Assembly: GCA_963770635.1 (NCBI GenBank)
Contig: CAVYQI010000006.1
Span: 186,001 to 250,000, forward strand
Reading direction: 5' to 3'
Origin: DASZIT01 sp963770635
GTDB taxonomy: Bacteria; Actinomycetota; Acidimicrobiia; Acidimicrobiales; RAAP-2
Length of the DNA: 64,000 nt
In this document: in pieces, positions 1 to 7,996 of the stretch
Position numbering within the stretch: position 1 is the stretch's first letter
How the letters are laid out: every line of letters begins with the position of its first letter
Made by a program: the position numbers and the translations under genes
Notes under the pieces: model-generated
Database searches by the model: none
What the model was told of the DNA's origin: nothing
Seen by the model: the letters and a program-made list of their open reading frames with translations, nothing else

Positions 1-36
1 TTCGTAGAAAAACGCGACGCCGACACCTCCAAGTAG
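1..36 (+). CDS. C-terminal end of an enoyl-CoA hydratase (EchA20-like), partial
   Basis: Frame 1 reads FVEKRDADTSK and then stops with TAG at 34-36; the rest of the gene is to the left of the window. A tail of the form F(L/V)EKRDPD is common at the end of crotonase-family proteins. In mycobacteria the gene just before ipdA is echA20, which opens steroid ring D. Identity rests on 11 residues plus gene order, so it is an inference. Confidence 0.5.
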   Translation, partial: FVEKRDADTSK

Positions 37-56
37 CGAACGGACGGACTGGGACA

Positions 57-932
57 GTGCCTGACAAACGACTCTCGCTCGACGAGTTCGTCGGCCAGCT
101 CGACAGCGGCATGACCATCGGCATCGGCGGATGGGGCTCGAGGCGCAAGCCGATGGCCGCCGTTCGGGCCATCCTCCGTTCCGACCTTGCCGACCTGACA
201 GTGGTGTCCTACGGGGGGCCCGACGTCGGACTTCTCTGCGCGGCGGGCAAGGTCGCCAAGGTGGTGTTCGCCTTCGTCACCCTCGACTCGATCCCCACCG
301 ATCCCCATTTTCGGGCCGCCCGCCAGGCCGGGGCCGTCGAGACCATGGAGGTCGACGAAGGCATGTTCTACCTCGGCCTGCTGGCCGCCTCTCAGCGAGT
401 CCCCTTCCTTCCCACCCGGGCTGGTCTCGGCTCCGACGTCCTGGCCCACAACCCGTCCCTTCGCACCATCACCTCGCCGTATGACGACGGCGAGGAGTTG
501 GTGGCCATGCCGGCGTTGCCCCTCGACGCCGCGGTCATCCACGTTAACCGGGCCGACGCCGGGGGGTCGGGACAGATCTTGGGCCCGGACCCGTTCTTCG
601 ACGCGCTGTTCCTCGGCGCGGCTCAGCGCCGGTATGTCACCACCGAACGGCTGGTGCCCACCGAGCAGTTCGCCTCGGAGGGGCCCATCCAGACCATGAG
701 CATCAGCCGGCTGTTGACCGACGGGGTCATCGAGACCCCGGGCGGAGCCCACTTCACCGCCTGCGTCCCCGACTACTCGCGAGACGAGGCGTTCCAGAAG
801 GCGTATGCGTCAGCCGCCGGGGATGCCGACACCTGGGCGGCGTTCTCGCAGCGGTACCTCGAGGTTGATGAGGCCGGATACCAGGAGGCACGAATGGAGC
901 CGGTCGACAGCCAGACCGGGGTGTCCAAGTGA
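57..932 (+). CDS. ipdA: CoA-transferase-family alpha subunit IpdA (steroid ring-C hydrolase)
   Basis: A 291-residue class I CoA-transferase-like protein starting at GTG 57, 20 bases after the preceding stop. The N-terminus carries the GIGGWGSRRKPMA loop near residues 22-34, and the fold continues to a YSRDEAFQKAY tail. In Mycobacterium and Rhodococcus, IpdA and IpdB form a complex that hydrolyses the last carbocyclic ring (COCHEA-CoA) of the sterol nucleus; despite the family name it is not a transferase. The stop overlaps the ipdB start by four bases (ATG/GTGA type overlap), indicating translational coupling. A generic 3-oxoacid CoA-transferase alpha subunit is the alternative, but the following ipdB and ipdC-like genes make IpdA much more likely. 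Confidence 0.85.
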   Translation: MPDKRLSLDEFVGQLDSGMTIGIGGWGSRRKPMAAVRAILRSDLADLTVVSYGGPDVGLLCAAGKVAKVVFAFVTLDSIPTDPHFRAARQAGAVETMEVDEGMFYLGLLAASQRVPFLPTRAGLGSDVLAHNPSLRTITSPYDDGEELVAMPALPLDAAVIHVNRADAGGSGQILGPDPFFDALFLGAAQRRYVTTERLVPTEQFASEGPIQTMSISRLLTDGVIETPGGAHFTACVPDYSRDEAFQKAYASAAGDADTWAAFSQRYLEVDEAGYQEARMEPVDSQTGVSK

Positions 933-1699
933 GCGACCCCACCGATGTGAGCCGGGCCGAATTCTGCGCCATCGCTTGTGCCGAGGTCTTCCGGGGCGAC
1001 GGCGAGGTGATGGCCAGCGCCTTCGGGACGGCGCCGGCCCTCGGGGCCCGGCTGGCCAAACTGACCTTCGCCCCCGATCTGGTCCTCACTGACGGCGACG
1101 CCGCGTTGATGGTCGGGGCCCCGGCCCTCGGCACCGCCCCATCGGACCTGATCCTCGAGTCGCACATGCCCTACCGGAAAGTGTTCGACGTGGTGTGGTC
1201 GGGGCGGCGCAACCTGATCATGATGGCCTCGCAGATCGATCGCACCGGCAACCAGAACATCAGCGCCATCGGTGACTGGGCCCGGCCCAGGGCCCAGCTC
1301 ATCGGGATGCGCGGCGCTCCCGGGAACACCGTCAACCATCCCACCAGCTACTGGGTGCCCAACCACTCCACCCGGTCGTTCGTGGAGGAGGTCGATGTGG
1401 TGTCGGGGGTGGGATACGCCCGAGCGGCATCCGCCGGCGCACCGGCCACCCGGTTCCACGAGATCCGGTACGTGGTGTCCAACCTCGGGGTCTTCGACTT
1501 CGAGACACCCGAGCACACCATGAGAGTGCGGTCGGTGCATCCCGGGGTCAGCGTGGATGAAGTCGTGGAGGCCACCGGGTTCAGCTTGGTGATCCCCGAC
1601 TCGGTTCCGGAGACCCGGCTGCCGACCCCGGAAGAATTAGTGCTGGTTCGCCAGGTGCTCGATCCGAAAGGGCTGCGGGATCGAGAGGTGAAGCCATGA
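929..1699 (+). CDS. ipdB: CoA-transferase-family beta subunit IpdB (steroid ring-C hydrolase)
   Basis: A 256-residue partner of the upstream subunit, starting at GTG 929 inside the ipdA stop region. The protein shows the beta-subunit CoA-transferase pattern: MVGAPALGTAPSDLILESHM near the first third, an IGDWARPRAQLIGMRG segment in the middle, and a C-terminal part typical of IpdB (EHTMRVRSVHPGVSVDEVVE). Together with IpdA it should open ring C of cholesterol-type substrates after the A/B rings and side chain are gone. The gene ends at 1699 and overlaps the next start (ATGA), so all three genes are probably co-translated. Confidence 0.85.
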   Translation: MSDPTDVSRAEFCAIACAEVFRGDGEVMASAFGTAPALGARLAKLTFAPDLVLTDGDAALMVGAPALGTAPSDLILESHMPYRKVFDVVWSGRRNLIMMASQIDRTGNQNISAIGDWARPRAQLIGMRGAPGNTVNHPTSYWVPNHSTRSFVEEVDVVSGVGYARAASAGAPATRFHEIRYVVSNLGVFDFETPEHTMRVRSVHPGVSVDEVVEATGFSLVIPDSVPETRLPTPEELVLVRQVLDPKGLRDREVKP

Positions 1700-2796
1700 C
1701 CACGAACGCGGGTCGGGTACACCCGGCCCTGCGCACCCGGTTCTGCGAGCTGGTGGGCGTCGAATACCCGATCGTCCAGACGGGGATGGGCTGGGTGGCT
1801 GGACCCCGGCTGGTGGCGGCCACCGCCGAAGCCGGCGGCTTGGGGATTCTCGCCTCGGCCACCATGACCTACGACGAGCTGGTCAAAGCCATCGCCGAGG
1901 TACGCGCTCGTACCGACAAGCCCTTCGGGGTCAACCTGCGCACCGACGTGGCCGACGTCGACGACCGGGTGGCGTTGATGATCGGGCACGGGGTGAGGGT
2001 GGCCAGCTTCGCCCAGGCGCCCAATCCCGACCTGGTGTCCCGGTGCCAGGAGGCGGGGTTGGTGGTCATGCCCACCATCGGAGCCCGGCGCCACGCCGAG
2101 AAGGTCGCCGGGTGGGGGGTCGACGCGGTGATTGCCCAGGGCGGCGAGGGCGGCGGCCATACCGGCACTATCCCCACCTCGCTGTTGACGCCGGCGGTGG
2201 TGGATGCGGTGGGAGACAAGGTGGCGGTCATCGCCGCCGGCGGGTTCTTCGACGGCCGCGGACTGGTGGCCGCCCTGGCCTACGGGGCCTCCGGCATCGC
2301 CATGGGTACCCGTTTCCTCCTGACCCAGGAGAGCCGGGTGCCGGATGCGGTGAAACAGGTCTACCTGGGGACGCCGGTGACCGGCACCGTGGTATCGACG
2401 GCGGTGGACGGTGCCCCCCAGCGGGTGATCCGCACTGAGTTCGTCGACCACCTGGAGAAGGCGAGCTGGCTCCGGAACCTGCCCCGGGCCATGCTCAGCG
2501 CCCAGGCGTTCAAACGGGAGACCCATACCTCGTTGGGCGCGTTGCTGAAGGAGGGGCGGGCCATGAAGCAGGGCAACGAGCTGTCGTGGCCCCAGGTGGT
2601 GATGGCGGCCAACGCGCCGGTCATGACCAAGGCGGCGCTGGTCGACGGGCGTACCGACGTGGGAGTGCTCCCCACCGGCCAGGTGGTGGGCGAGATCACC
2701 GAGCTACCGACGGTGGCCGAGTTGATCACCCGGGTGGTGACCGAGGCGACCGACGTGCTCGATCGATTCGAGTCGGCGACGGGGCGGACCGTCTGA
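1696..2796 (+). CDS. ipdC: Flavin-dependent oxidoreductase IpdC (nitronate monooxygenase-like fold)
   Basis: A 366-residue TIM-barrel flavoprotein. It has the family signature QTGMGWVAGPRLVAAT near the N-terminus, the FMN phosphate loop AQGGEGGGHTG and the AAGGFFDGRGL strand-loop near the middle, and GTRFLLTQES downstream. The family resembles nitronate monooxygenase, but directly after ipdAB the mycobacterial equivalent is IpdC, a reductase acting on the hydroxylated HIP-CoA intermediate in steroid C/D-ring breakdown. The start overlaps the ipdB stop by four bases. Function is assigned from gene order plus family; the sequence alone would only give an NMO-type flavoenzyme. Confidence 0.78.
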   Translation: MTTNAGRVHPALRTRFCELVGVEYPIVQTGMGWVAGPRLVAATAEAGGLGILASATMTYDELVKAIAEVRARTDKPFGVNLRTDVADVDDRVALMIGHGVRVASFAQAPNPDLVSRCQEAGLVVMPTIGARRHAEKVAGWGVDAVIAQGGEGGGHTGTIPTSLLTPAVVDAVGDKVAVIAAGGFFDGRGLVAALAYGASGIAMGTRFLLTQESRVPDAVKQVYLGTPVTGTVVSTAVDGAPQRVIRTEFVDHLEKASWLRNLPRAMLSAQAFKRETHTSLGALLKEGRAMKQGNELSWPQVVMAANAPVMTKAALVDGRTDVGVLPTGQVVGEITELPTVAELITRVVTEATDVLDRFESATGRTV

Positions 2797-3184
2797 ACCG
2801 GTTGTACGCCGAGGCAATGGCTGGCCATCTCCCTCCTTTGCCCGGGACGTCTTCGGATCCCTGATTCGAACTGTCCGGACGTCTCGGGAGGGCTGGATCG
2901 TCCCGCAGTGTGAGGATCCGGCAGGTGGATAAGCTCAGCTCAGTTGAGCCCAGCCGCTCAGGTTCCCCACCCCTCGGTGTCCCACGCCAATCGATCGGCC
3001 GGCGGGGCGAGAGAGGCACGTCACCGAATGCCGACTTGCCGGCTGAAGCGTCGGAAGGCGGCTACGTCTGGATCATCCTGGCAATGGCCGATCCGGCGGG
3101 CCATACTCGTGATCGGCGAAAGAAGCGATCGTCCAGCCTCAGACCGGGGGGCATCCACCGTCTTGCACTTGGGGGTGATGCTCG
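2797..3184. other. Intergenic region between ipdC and the cytochrome b operon
   Basis: I see no convincing gene here. There is an imperfect hairpin, arm 2841-2851 (CCCGGGACGTC) pairing with 2878-2888 (GACGTCTCGGG) around a 26-base loop, that could end the ipd transcript. A 12-bp near-palindrome GCTCAGTTGAGC lies at 2938-2949. The promoter for the downstream membrane operon must lie here, but no clear -10/-35 pair stands out. Confidence 0.4.
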
Positions 3185-3373
3185 TTGTCGATTTTGCCAG
3201 CAGTCATGAGTCAGCTGTTCGGGAGCCTGATCAACCTGAACCGTCCCGGCCACTACGTCCACTGGGGATTCATCCAGATCTCGGTGGCCAACCTCATCCT
3301 CATCGGGTTGATGGTGGTCGTCTTCTTCGCCGCCGTCCTCATTCCGTTCCGCCGCCACGGGGGCCGAGGATGA
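3185..3373 (+). CDS. Small single-pass membrane protein of the cytochrome b operon
   Basis: A 62-residue (TTG 3185, preceded by GGGGGTG) or 55-residue (ATG 3206) protein. It has a short N-terminal region with LNRPGHYVHWGFIQ and one strong membrane helix around residues 29-55 (NLILIGLMVVVFFAAVLIPF), ending in basic residues. The TGA stop overlaps the cytochrome b ATG, so the two are translationally coupled. I do not recognise a named family. A small subunit that helps assemble or dock the cytochrome b is a reasonable inference from position. The start codon is uncertain. Confidence 0.6.
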   Translation: MSILPAVMSQLFGSLINLNRPGHYVHWGFIQISVANLILIGLMVVVFFAAVLIPFRRHGGRG

Positions 3374-4086
3374 CGACCACGAATACCGAGACTCCGGTAG
3401 ACAGCGCCGCAGACCTGGCCGAGGACGCTGACCAACTCACCGCGAAGCTGCGCCACGCGGCGGTGGCCGCCTTACCACCCGAGCGCCTGTTGCCCGACCG
3501 CCAGCCCGCTTACGTGGCCTCCTGGATCTACGTATTCGGGGTCCTCACCCTGTCGGCCTTGGCGGTCGTCATCGCCACCGGAATGGTCCTGGCCATCTTC
3601 GGACCGTCGTGGTGGCACGTCTCGACGGTCGGGTTGTTCGTGAACTCCCTGCACCTCTGGAGCGTGGAGGTGTTCTTCTTTGCCATGGTGGTTCATCTCT
3701 GGGGCAAGTTCTTCATGGCGGCGTGGCGCGGCCGCCGGCGTGCGACCTGGATCACCGGAGTGGTGTCCTTCGTCGTGTCGATCGGCGCCGCCTTCACCGG
3801 CTACCTGTCCCAGCAGAACTTCGACTCCCAGTGGATCGCCACCCAGGCAAAAGACGGGATCAACTCGACAGGCGCAGGGGCAATCTTCAACGTCACGAAC
3901 TTCGGCCAGATGCTGATGTGGCACATCGTCCTACTGCCCTTGGCCGTTGTGATCCTGGTGGCCGTCCATGTGTTGTTGGTTCGGCTGCGCGGTGTGGTGC
4001 CGCCGTTTGCCCCATCCAAGATTCCAGACCCTGAAGCCGGGACGGATCCGTCCGGAGAAGACATCCCGACTGGGGACGGCGGATGA
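3370..4086 (+). CDS. Cytochrome b6-type membrane cytochrome (N-terminal four-helix half)
   Basis: A 238-residue protein with about four membrane helices near residues 50-78, 88-112, 127-145 and 181-208. All four haem-ligand histidines of cytochrome b are visible: H95 and H109, 14 apart, in helix B, and H185 and H200, 15 apart, in helix D. The 15-residue spacing is the cytochrome b6 pattern. The helix C segment FTGYLSQQNF replaces the usual GYLLPW. ATG 3370 is chosen because it overlaps the previous stop and excludes an unlikely 142-residue N-terminal extension. No Rieske protein, cytochrome c or PEWY-containing subunit IV is adjacent, so it is probably not part of a normal bc1/b6f complex. 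It should carry electrons between the quinone pool and an unknown partner. Confidence 0.82.
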   Translation: MTTTNTETPVDSAADLAEDADQLTAKLRHAAVAALPPERLLPDRQPAYVASWIYVFGVLTLSALAVVIATGMVLAIFGPSWWHVSTVGLFVNSLHLWSVEVFFFAMVVHLWGKFFMAAWRGRRRATWITGVVSFVVSIGAAFTGYLSQQNFDSQWIATQAKDGINSTGAGAIFNVTNFGQMLMWHIVLLPLAVVILVAVHVLLVRLRGVVPPFAPSKIPDPEAGTDPSGEDIPTGDGG

Positions 4087-5111
4087 CGACCTCCCCGAAA
4101 CCCACCCGCGGTCCCGGCCGGGGTCGGCGCTTCAGGCCGGATCGCGACGTGGAGGAATGGCACGGGAAGTACCTCCCCTATGACCTGGTGAAGGAGTTCC
4201 TCATCGCCCTGGGGGTCGTGGTGATCCTGGTGGTGGGGCTGACGGTGGTCTTCTCCTCTCCCGACGACAAGCCGGCCACCCTGCGTTCGTGGTCGACGGC
4301 CCAACCGGTCGACTTCGCCCAGACCGCCATCACCGAGCTCGACGGCACCAGTGCCACCGCCAATTACGGTCCGCCCTACAACCAGAGCAACCCCGGTGCC
4401 ACCCAGTCGATCGGCCCCTTCTCGCCCGAGAGTTGGTTCGGGGTCCATCACCCGATCGACACCGCCAATGACGATGTCGTCGCGCCTCTGCTGACACTCC
4501 CCAACCAGCCGGCCCTGGATGCGGCCATTACGGTGTACATCTCCGCGCCGGCGTCCCAACAGGCGAACTGGACGGCTGCCTACGAGAAGGCGGTGGCCAA
4601 CGCCACCTTCACCAGTGGAGGGATCCAGGTCCCGCCGGGCAAATATGGACCGGTCGCCCCGATGATCAAGGCGCTCACGTCGATGGCACAAACCGGGGCG
4701 TTGGATGGGGTCCTGGTCAGTTCCCGCCAGTTCTACGGGACCGACTACACCAAACCACTCCTGTTCATGGCCGATGGCACCTACCTGGCCAACCTGGGTC
4801 AGGCCCGGCACCTCCAGGGATCCCAGTGGGGGATGATGAACGAGACCGGGAACTACCCGGGGCAAGCATGGCTCTGGTTGTACACCCTGTGGTACCAGGT
4901 ACCACCCATGAAGACCTCATCCAATGCCGACATCCAGGTCTGGGCCATCATGATGGGGCTGACCCTGCTGTTGGCCCTGGTTCCGTTCATCCCCGGATTG
5001 CGTTCGATCCCCCGATGGACCCGGGTCTACCGGCTCATCTGGCGGCGGCACTATCGGGACCTGACCGACAACGGCGACACCGCCGGACCGTCGCCGCCGG
5101 CCGTTACCTAG
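4083..5111 (+). CDS. Two-helix membrane partner of cytochrome b with large exported domain
   Basis: A 342-residue protein overlapping the cytochrome b stop by four bases. A cytoplasmic basic N-terminus with DVEEWHGKYLPYDLVKEF is followed by a membrane helix (about 36-58), a domain of roughly 220 residues that should lie outside the membrane, a second helix (about 281-302) and a basic C-terminus. The N-terminal YLPYD-x-VKEF pattern and the paired helices are reminiscent of subunit-IV-like partners of cytochrome b, but the PEWY quinol-site motif is absent and the middle domain is not one I recognise. It contains no CxxCH haem motif. Its role as the dedicated partner of the upstream cytochrome is inferred from the overlap. 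Confidence 0.65.
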   Translation: MTTSPKPTRGPGRGRRFRPDRDVEEWHGKYLPYDLVKEFLIALGVVVILVVGLTVVFSSPDDKPATLRSWSTAQPVDFAQTAITELDGTSATANYGPPYNQSNPGATQSIGPFSPESWFGVHHPIDTANDDVVAPLLTLPNQPALDAAITVYISAPASQQANWTAAYEKAVANATFTSGGIQVPPGKYGPVAPMIKALTSMAQTGALDGVLVSSRQFYGTDYTKPLLFMADGTYLANLGQARHLQGSQWGMMNETGNYPGQAWLWLYTLWYQVPPMKTSSNADIQVWAIMMGLTLLLALVPFIPGLRSIPRWTRVYRLIWRRHYRDLTDNGDTAGPSPPAVT

Positions 5112-5128
5112 ACCTGAACCTCGAGGCG

Positions 5129-6223
5129 TCAGCCCAGCACCTTCCGCACCTGTCCGGCGATCTCTAGGTCCTCACGGGCCGCGACAACCAGCACGCCGGG
5201 AGATTCCCCCGGGCGCGACACCAGACCGTCCCCGGCGTTCTCCTGGTTTGCCGAATGTTCGATTTGCAGCCCGAGAAAGCCAAGTCCGGCACAGGCGTCG
5301 GTCCGCAGCCGCGCCGAACCTTCACCCGCACCGCCGGTGAATACCAAGCCGTCGATCCCGCCCATGGCCGCACACATGGCCCCCACGCCGGTCTGGATCC
5401 GGTAGACGTAGACCTGGTAGGCCAGGCCGGCCGCCGGTACCCCGGCATCCGCCAAGACGATCACCCGGCGGAGGTCTCCGGAGTCCCCCGACAACCCCAG
5501 CAGGCCCGACTCGTATTCCAGGGCCGTTTCGACGTCCTCGGCAGACAATCCACCGTGGCGCTGTACCCAGAGGAGGGCACCGGGGTCGACGCTCCCCGAG
5601 CGGGTCGCCATGACGAGGCCCTCGATCGGGGTGAACCCCATGGTCGTGTCTACCGAACGCCCGAAGGCAACCGCGGCCAGGGAGGCTCCCGCCCCGAGGT
5701 GAGCGGTCACCAACCGAAGGTGTTCCCGGGATGTCCCCAGGACCTCCCCCGCCCGCCGGCTAGCCCAGCTATGGCTGAGCCCATGGAATCCGTACCGCCG
5801 GATCCCCCACTCCTCTCGCCATGTCCGGGGCACCGCGTAGGTGGCGGCCTTCGCCGGCATTCCGGCATGGAAACTGGTGTCGAAGCAGGCAACTTGAACA
5901 AGACCGGGTCGCATCGATCGCAGAACGTGTATCCCGGCCAGGCCCGGTGGGTTGTGCAGGGGCGCCAGATCGGCCAAGCCTTCGAGTACCGCGTCGACAT
6001 CGTCATTGAGGACGACGGGTTGCCCGAATGCCGAACCGCCATGGACGATGCGGTGCCCCACGGCATCGATGCCCGGGCACTCATCGAGGAATGCGCCGAT
6101 GGGGTCGGCAAGGTCCAACGCCTTCGGACGTTGGAGATCCTCGGTGGCCAACAACTGATCTGCGTCGTTGATCACCCGCAACTTCAACGAACTCGAACCC
6201 GCGTTGACCACCAGGATGTTCAC
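5129..6223 (-). CDS. ackA: Acetate kinase
   Basis: A 364-residue ASKHA-fold kinase, slightly shorter than the usual 390-400. It interconverts acetyl phosphate plus ADP with acetate plus ATP in the cytoplasm. Visible signatures are the N-terminal VVNAGSSSLK phosphate loop, GHRIVHGG, CFDTSFH, YGFHGLSH, HLGAGAS, the GFTPIEGLVMATRSGSVDP stretch and VFTGGAGEGS. The start is taken at GTG 6223 immediately before NILVVNAGSSS; an upstream in-frame extension would add 24 unsupported residues. It is convergent with the cytochrome operon (17 bases apart). With the nearby phosphoketolase it gives a route from sugar phosphates through acetyl phosphate to ATP without respiration, which fits the surrounding hypoxia-type gene set. 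Confidence 0.95.
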   Translation of the reverse strand: MNILVVNAGSSSLKLRVINDADQLLATEDLQRPKALDLADPIGAFLDECPGIDAVGHRIVHGGSAFGQPVVLNDDVDAVLEGLADLAPLHNPPGLAGIHVLRSMRPGLVQVACFDTSFHAGMPAKAATYAVPRTWREEWGIRRYGFHGLSHSWASRRAGEVLGTSREHLRLVTAHLGAGASLAAVAFGRSVDTTMGFTPIEGLVMATRSGSVDPGALLWVQRHGGLSAEDVETALEYESGLLGLSGDSGDLRRVIVLADAGVPAAGLAYQVYVYRIQTGVGAMCAAMGGIDGLVFTGGAGEGSARLRTDACAGLGFLGLQIEHSANQENAGDGLVSRPGESPGVLVVAAREDLEIAGQVRKVLG

Positions 6224-6323
6224 CTGTCCACCATGCCAGATCCGCCTCTGAGGATGCCGGGAAGCCGTTACAGTCGGAACGGGCCGCCACCGCACTGTCG
6301 CTCTGGAAACTCACCGGTTCGCG

Positions 6324-6356
6324 CCTCCACCCGGTCCAAGAGGGACCGGGTGGAGG
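6324..6356 (-). terminator. Strong hairpin after the conserved membrane protein gene
   Basis: CCTCCACCCGGTCC (6324-6337) is the perfect reverse complement of 6343-6356, giving a 14-bp GC-rich stem with a five-base loop. It lies about 25 bases past the stop of the gene at 6381-6986 and before the acetate kinase start. There is no U-run, as is usual in high-GC actinobacteria. It could end transcription or stabilise a processed 3' end. Confidence 0.65.
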
Positions 6357-6380
6357 GGAACAACCGAGTCGGGCAGGGGA

Positions 6381-6986
6381 CTACACGGGGACCGGCGTCC
6401 GGTCGGTAGCCCGATGGACCGCGATCTCTGCGCTCTCGGGAACCTTCCGGGAGTGCCAGAGTCCGAGTCCGACCAGAAGTGCCATGATCCCGGCAAGGAT
6501 GAAACTCGCGATGCCAGCCCAGAAGGCGATCATCGCGAACTCCGAGAAGCCATAGGCCTCGAGGAGCAGGCCGCGCAGGGTGGTGCCCTGGAACGAAGTC
6601 GTGACCTCAGCCTTGAGAGCCGCGTCGTTCGGGTTGGCCCTCGATGCCGCGCTCACCGCGGAGTAAACCCCGCCGTACGGCATCTGGCTCAGGTGCACGG
6701 CGATGAAGTCGTTGGCGTAGACCTCGGCCTGCGCCCCCGTGGTCAGCTGTTGGCCGGCGTACTGGGACACTGATGGAATCATGCTCGGGGTGATCTCCGT
6801 TCCTGGCTTGGCATTGGCGAAGGCCGCCGCCGACGGGAAGACGATCTGCTGCTGAGCCAGTTGGTTGTGGACGTTCGTATTGGCGAAGCTGTAGCCCCAC
6901 ATCGCCAATGAACCGGCCACCAGGAGCACGATGACGAGGACCGCCCCTCCCGCACTGGCCAACACATCAAACACATTGCGTCGCAT
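6381..6986 (-). CDS. Conserved actinobacterial membrane protein of unknown function
   Basis: A 201-residue protein beginning MRRNVFDVLASAGGAVL, with a membrane helix near residues 10-33, an exported region of about 110 residues and a second helix pair near 150-180. I recall this as a widespread actinobacterial family, sometimes mislabelled as a ring-opening dioxygenase; I know no demonstrated function. Polar motifs such as NTNVHNQLAQQQIVFP and QYAGQQLTTGAQAEVYAN lie in the exported part. A DosR-box-like site sits 65 bases upstream of its start, which would place it in the hypoxia-type regulon of this block. Confidence 0.75.
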   Translation of the reverse strand: MRRNVFDVLASAGGAVLVIVLLVAGSLAMWGYSFANTNVHNQLAQQQIVFPSAAAFANAKPGTEITPSMIPSVSQYAGQQLTTGAQAEVYANDFIAVHLSQMPYGGVYSAVSAASRANPNDAALKAEVTTSFQGTTLRGLLLEAYGFSEFAMIAFWAGIASFILAGIMALLVGLGLWHSRKVPESAEIAVHRATDRTPVPV

Positions 6987-7050
6987 AATTTTCTCCTATT
7001 GTCGAAATGCTCTCAAAGTTCATTGTCGCCATTGACTTCGGCGGCCACTA

Positions 7051-7064
7051 GGGTCATTTGGCCC
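7051..7064. promoter_or_regulatory. DosR/DevR-box-like site 1
   Basis: GGGTCATTTGGCCC, with TA before and CCTTTT after, 65 bases upstream of the membrane protein start at 6986. It matches the general form GGGNC-N4-GNCC of DosR/OsdR operators. It is one of five related intergenic sites in this block that also encodes a DosR-type regulator. Confidence 0.5.
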
Positions 7065-7078
7065 CTTTTGCCAACCCG

Positions 7079-7588
7079 TTATCCGCCTTCGGTCTCACTG
7101 CGGGTGAGGTGATCGCGAATGAAGTTGAGAAGGCGAATGTGCTTCTCCGTGTCGAGCTCCATGACCTCGATCAGCAGCGACCACATCGTTGTGTCGCGGA
7201 ACGGACGCAGTTCCTTGCGAAGAGAACGCAGCTCTTTCCGGTCGGCTCGTTCGGAGGCGAGGAACCTCTTGGTGACGTCCTCCAGGTTGGGGAGGGGCTT
7301 GCCCTGAGGCATGTTGGGTACGGTGTCGGCGTCATTTCTCCAGGCGATGCCTTCGCCGATGGCGGTGGCGATCTCCGCGATGATGCGGTGGTGGCGTTGC
7401 TCGTCATCGACCACTAGCCGCAGCAGGTAGCGGGCGGCGTCGGGGGTGGCGGGCGACTCGGCAAGTTCCCGGTAGGAGGAGACGAGTTCGGCCTCCGAAG
7501 ACATATGGTCGGTCAGATGGCTGTGTAGCTTTTCCTCGAAAACGCTCAGGCCAACTGGCACCGGTCGAGGGGCGGTCGTGTGGGCCAT
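7079..7588 (-). CDS. Ferritin-like four-helix protein
   Basis: A 169-residue, mostly helical protein. The start at ATG 7588 is set by the strong GGAGGATTC ribosome site just before it. Candidate metal ligands are in the pattern SSEAELVSSYRELAE (about 33-47), DDEQRHHRII (about 64-73) and EVMELDTEKHIRLL (about 140-153), which resembles the Glu and ExxH pairs of ferritin/rubrerythrin-type diiron proteins. Likely roles are iron or peroxide handling, but the exact family is not clear from sequence alone. It is divergent from phosphoketolase across a 408-base region with a DosR-like site, and the next gene downstream is the conserved membrane protein. Confidence 0.65.
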   Translation of the reverse strand: MAHTTAPRPVPVGLSVFEEKLHSHLTDHMSSEAELVSSYRELAESPATPDAARYLLRLVVDDEQRHHRIIAEIATAIGEGIAWRNDADTVPNMPQGKPLPNLEDVTKRFLASERADRKELRSLRKELRPFRDTTMWSLLIEVMELDTEKHIRLLNFIRDHLTRSETEGG

Positions 7589-7996
7589 GAATCCTCCTTC
7601 TGTCCAGCCTCTCAACGGCTGGCCGGGTGGGTGGCGGCTCAATGCCGCAGTTCAGATGAAGAAATTGCCTCCAACCTGCATCGTCGTCCTCCCCCAGCCC
7701 CGCCAGTAGGGCCAATGGCCTCTATTTGCCTCATCCAGGCTTGGAGTTCACCGCGGTTGGATTGCCTCCGGGCCGCCGGCGGTATCGAATCAAGGGCAAT
7801 TAGCCACTGTTCGCCGGCGCCCGATCGGTGCGAAGGTGGTTCCAGGGAGGTTCGACGGCGTGAATCGACGATGCAACTGGGCCCGAGGGCGGAGAGCCAC
7901 TCAGGGGAGGATCCGTGCCCATCCCCGCGGCTGGCCAACCTGGCCTGGCCACCAACGACACGAACACAGCTACCTCTATCAACCGAGGGAAGGCGA
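7589..7996. other. Divergent promoter region, ferritin-like gene / phosphoketolase
   Basis: No gene is supported here. The phosphoketolase frame stays open through it, but the residues are unlike the family. It holds the DosR-like site at 7709-7722, the ribosome site GGAGGATTC for the leftward gene, and GAGGGAAGGCGA before the rightward ATG 7997. Confidence 0.55.
7709..7722. promoter_or_regulatory. DosR/DevR-box-like site 2
   Basis: GGGCCAATGGCCTC, flanked by AGTA and TATTTG, in the divergent region 121 bases from the ferritin-like start and 275 bases from the phosphoketolase start. Flanks and core closely parallel site 1 (TAGGGTCA / TAGGGCCA, then TTTGCC downstream in both). Confidence 0.5.

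Noticed and set aside
1348..2526. A 392-codon leftward open frame opposite ipdB/ipdC
   Set aside because: Composition is Gly/His/Arg/Pro-rich with no family resemblance; it is the antisense shadow of real genes, as are similar long frames at 43855-45258, 45356-46906, 33778-35133 and 53031-54254.
2944..3369. 142-residue N-terminal extension of the cytochrome b frame
   Set aside because: The extension is Arg/His-rich and unlike any cytochrome b; ATG 3370 overlaps the stop of the small membrane gene and fits far better.
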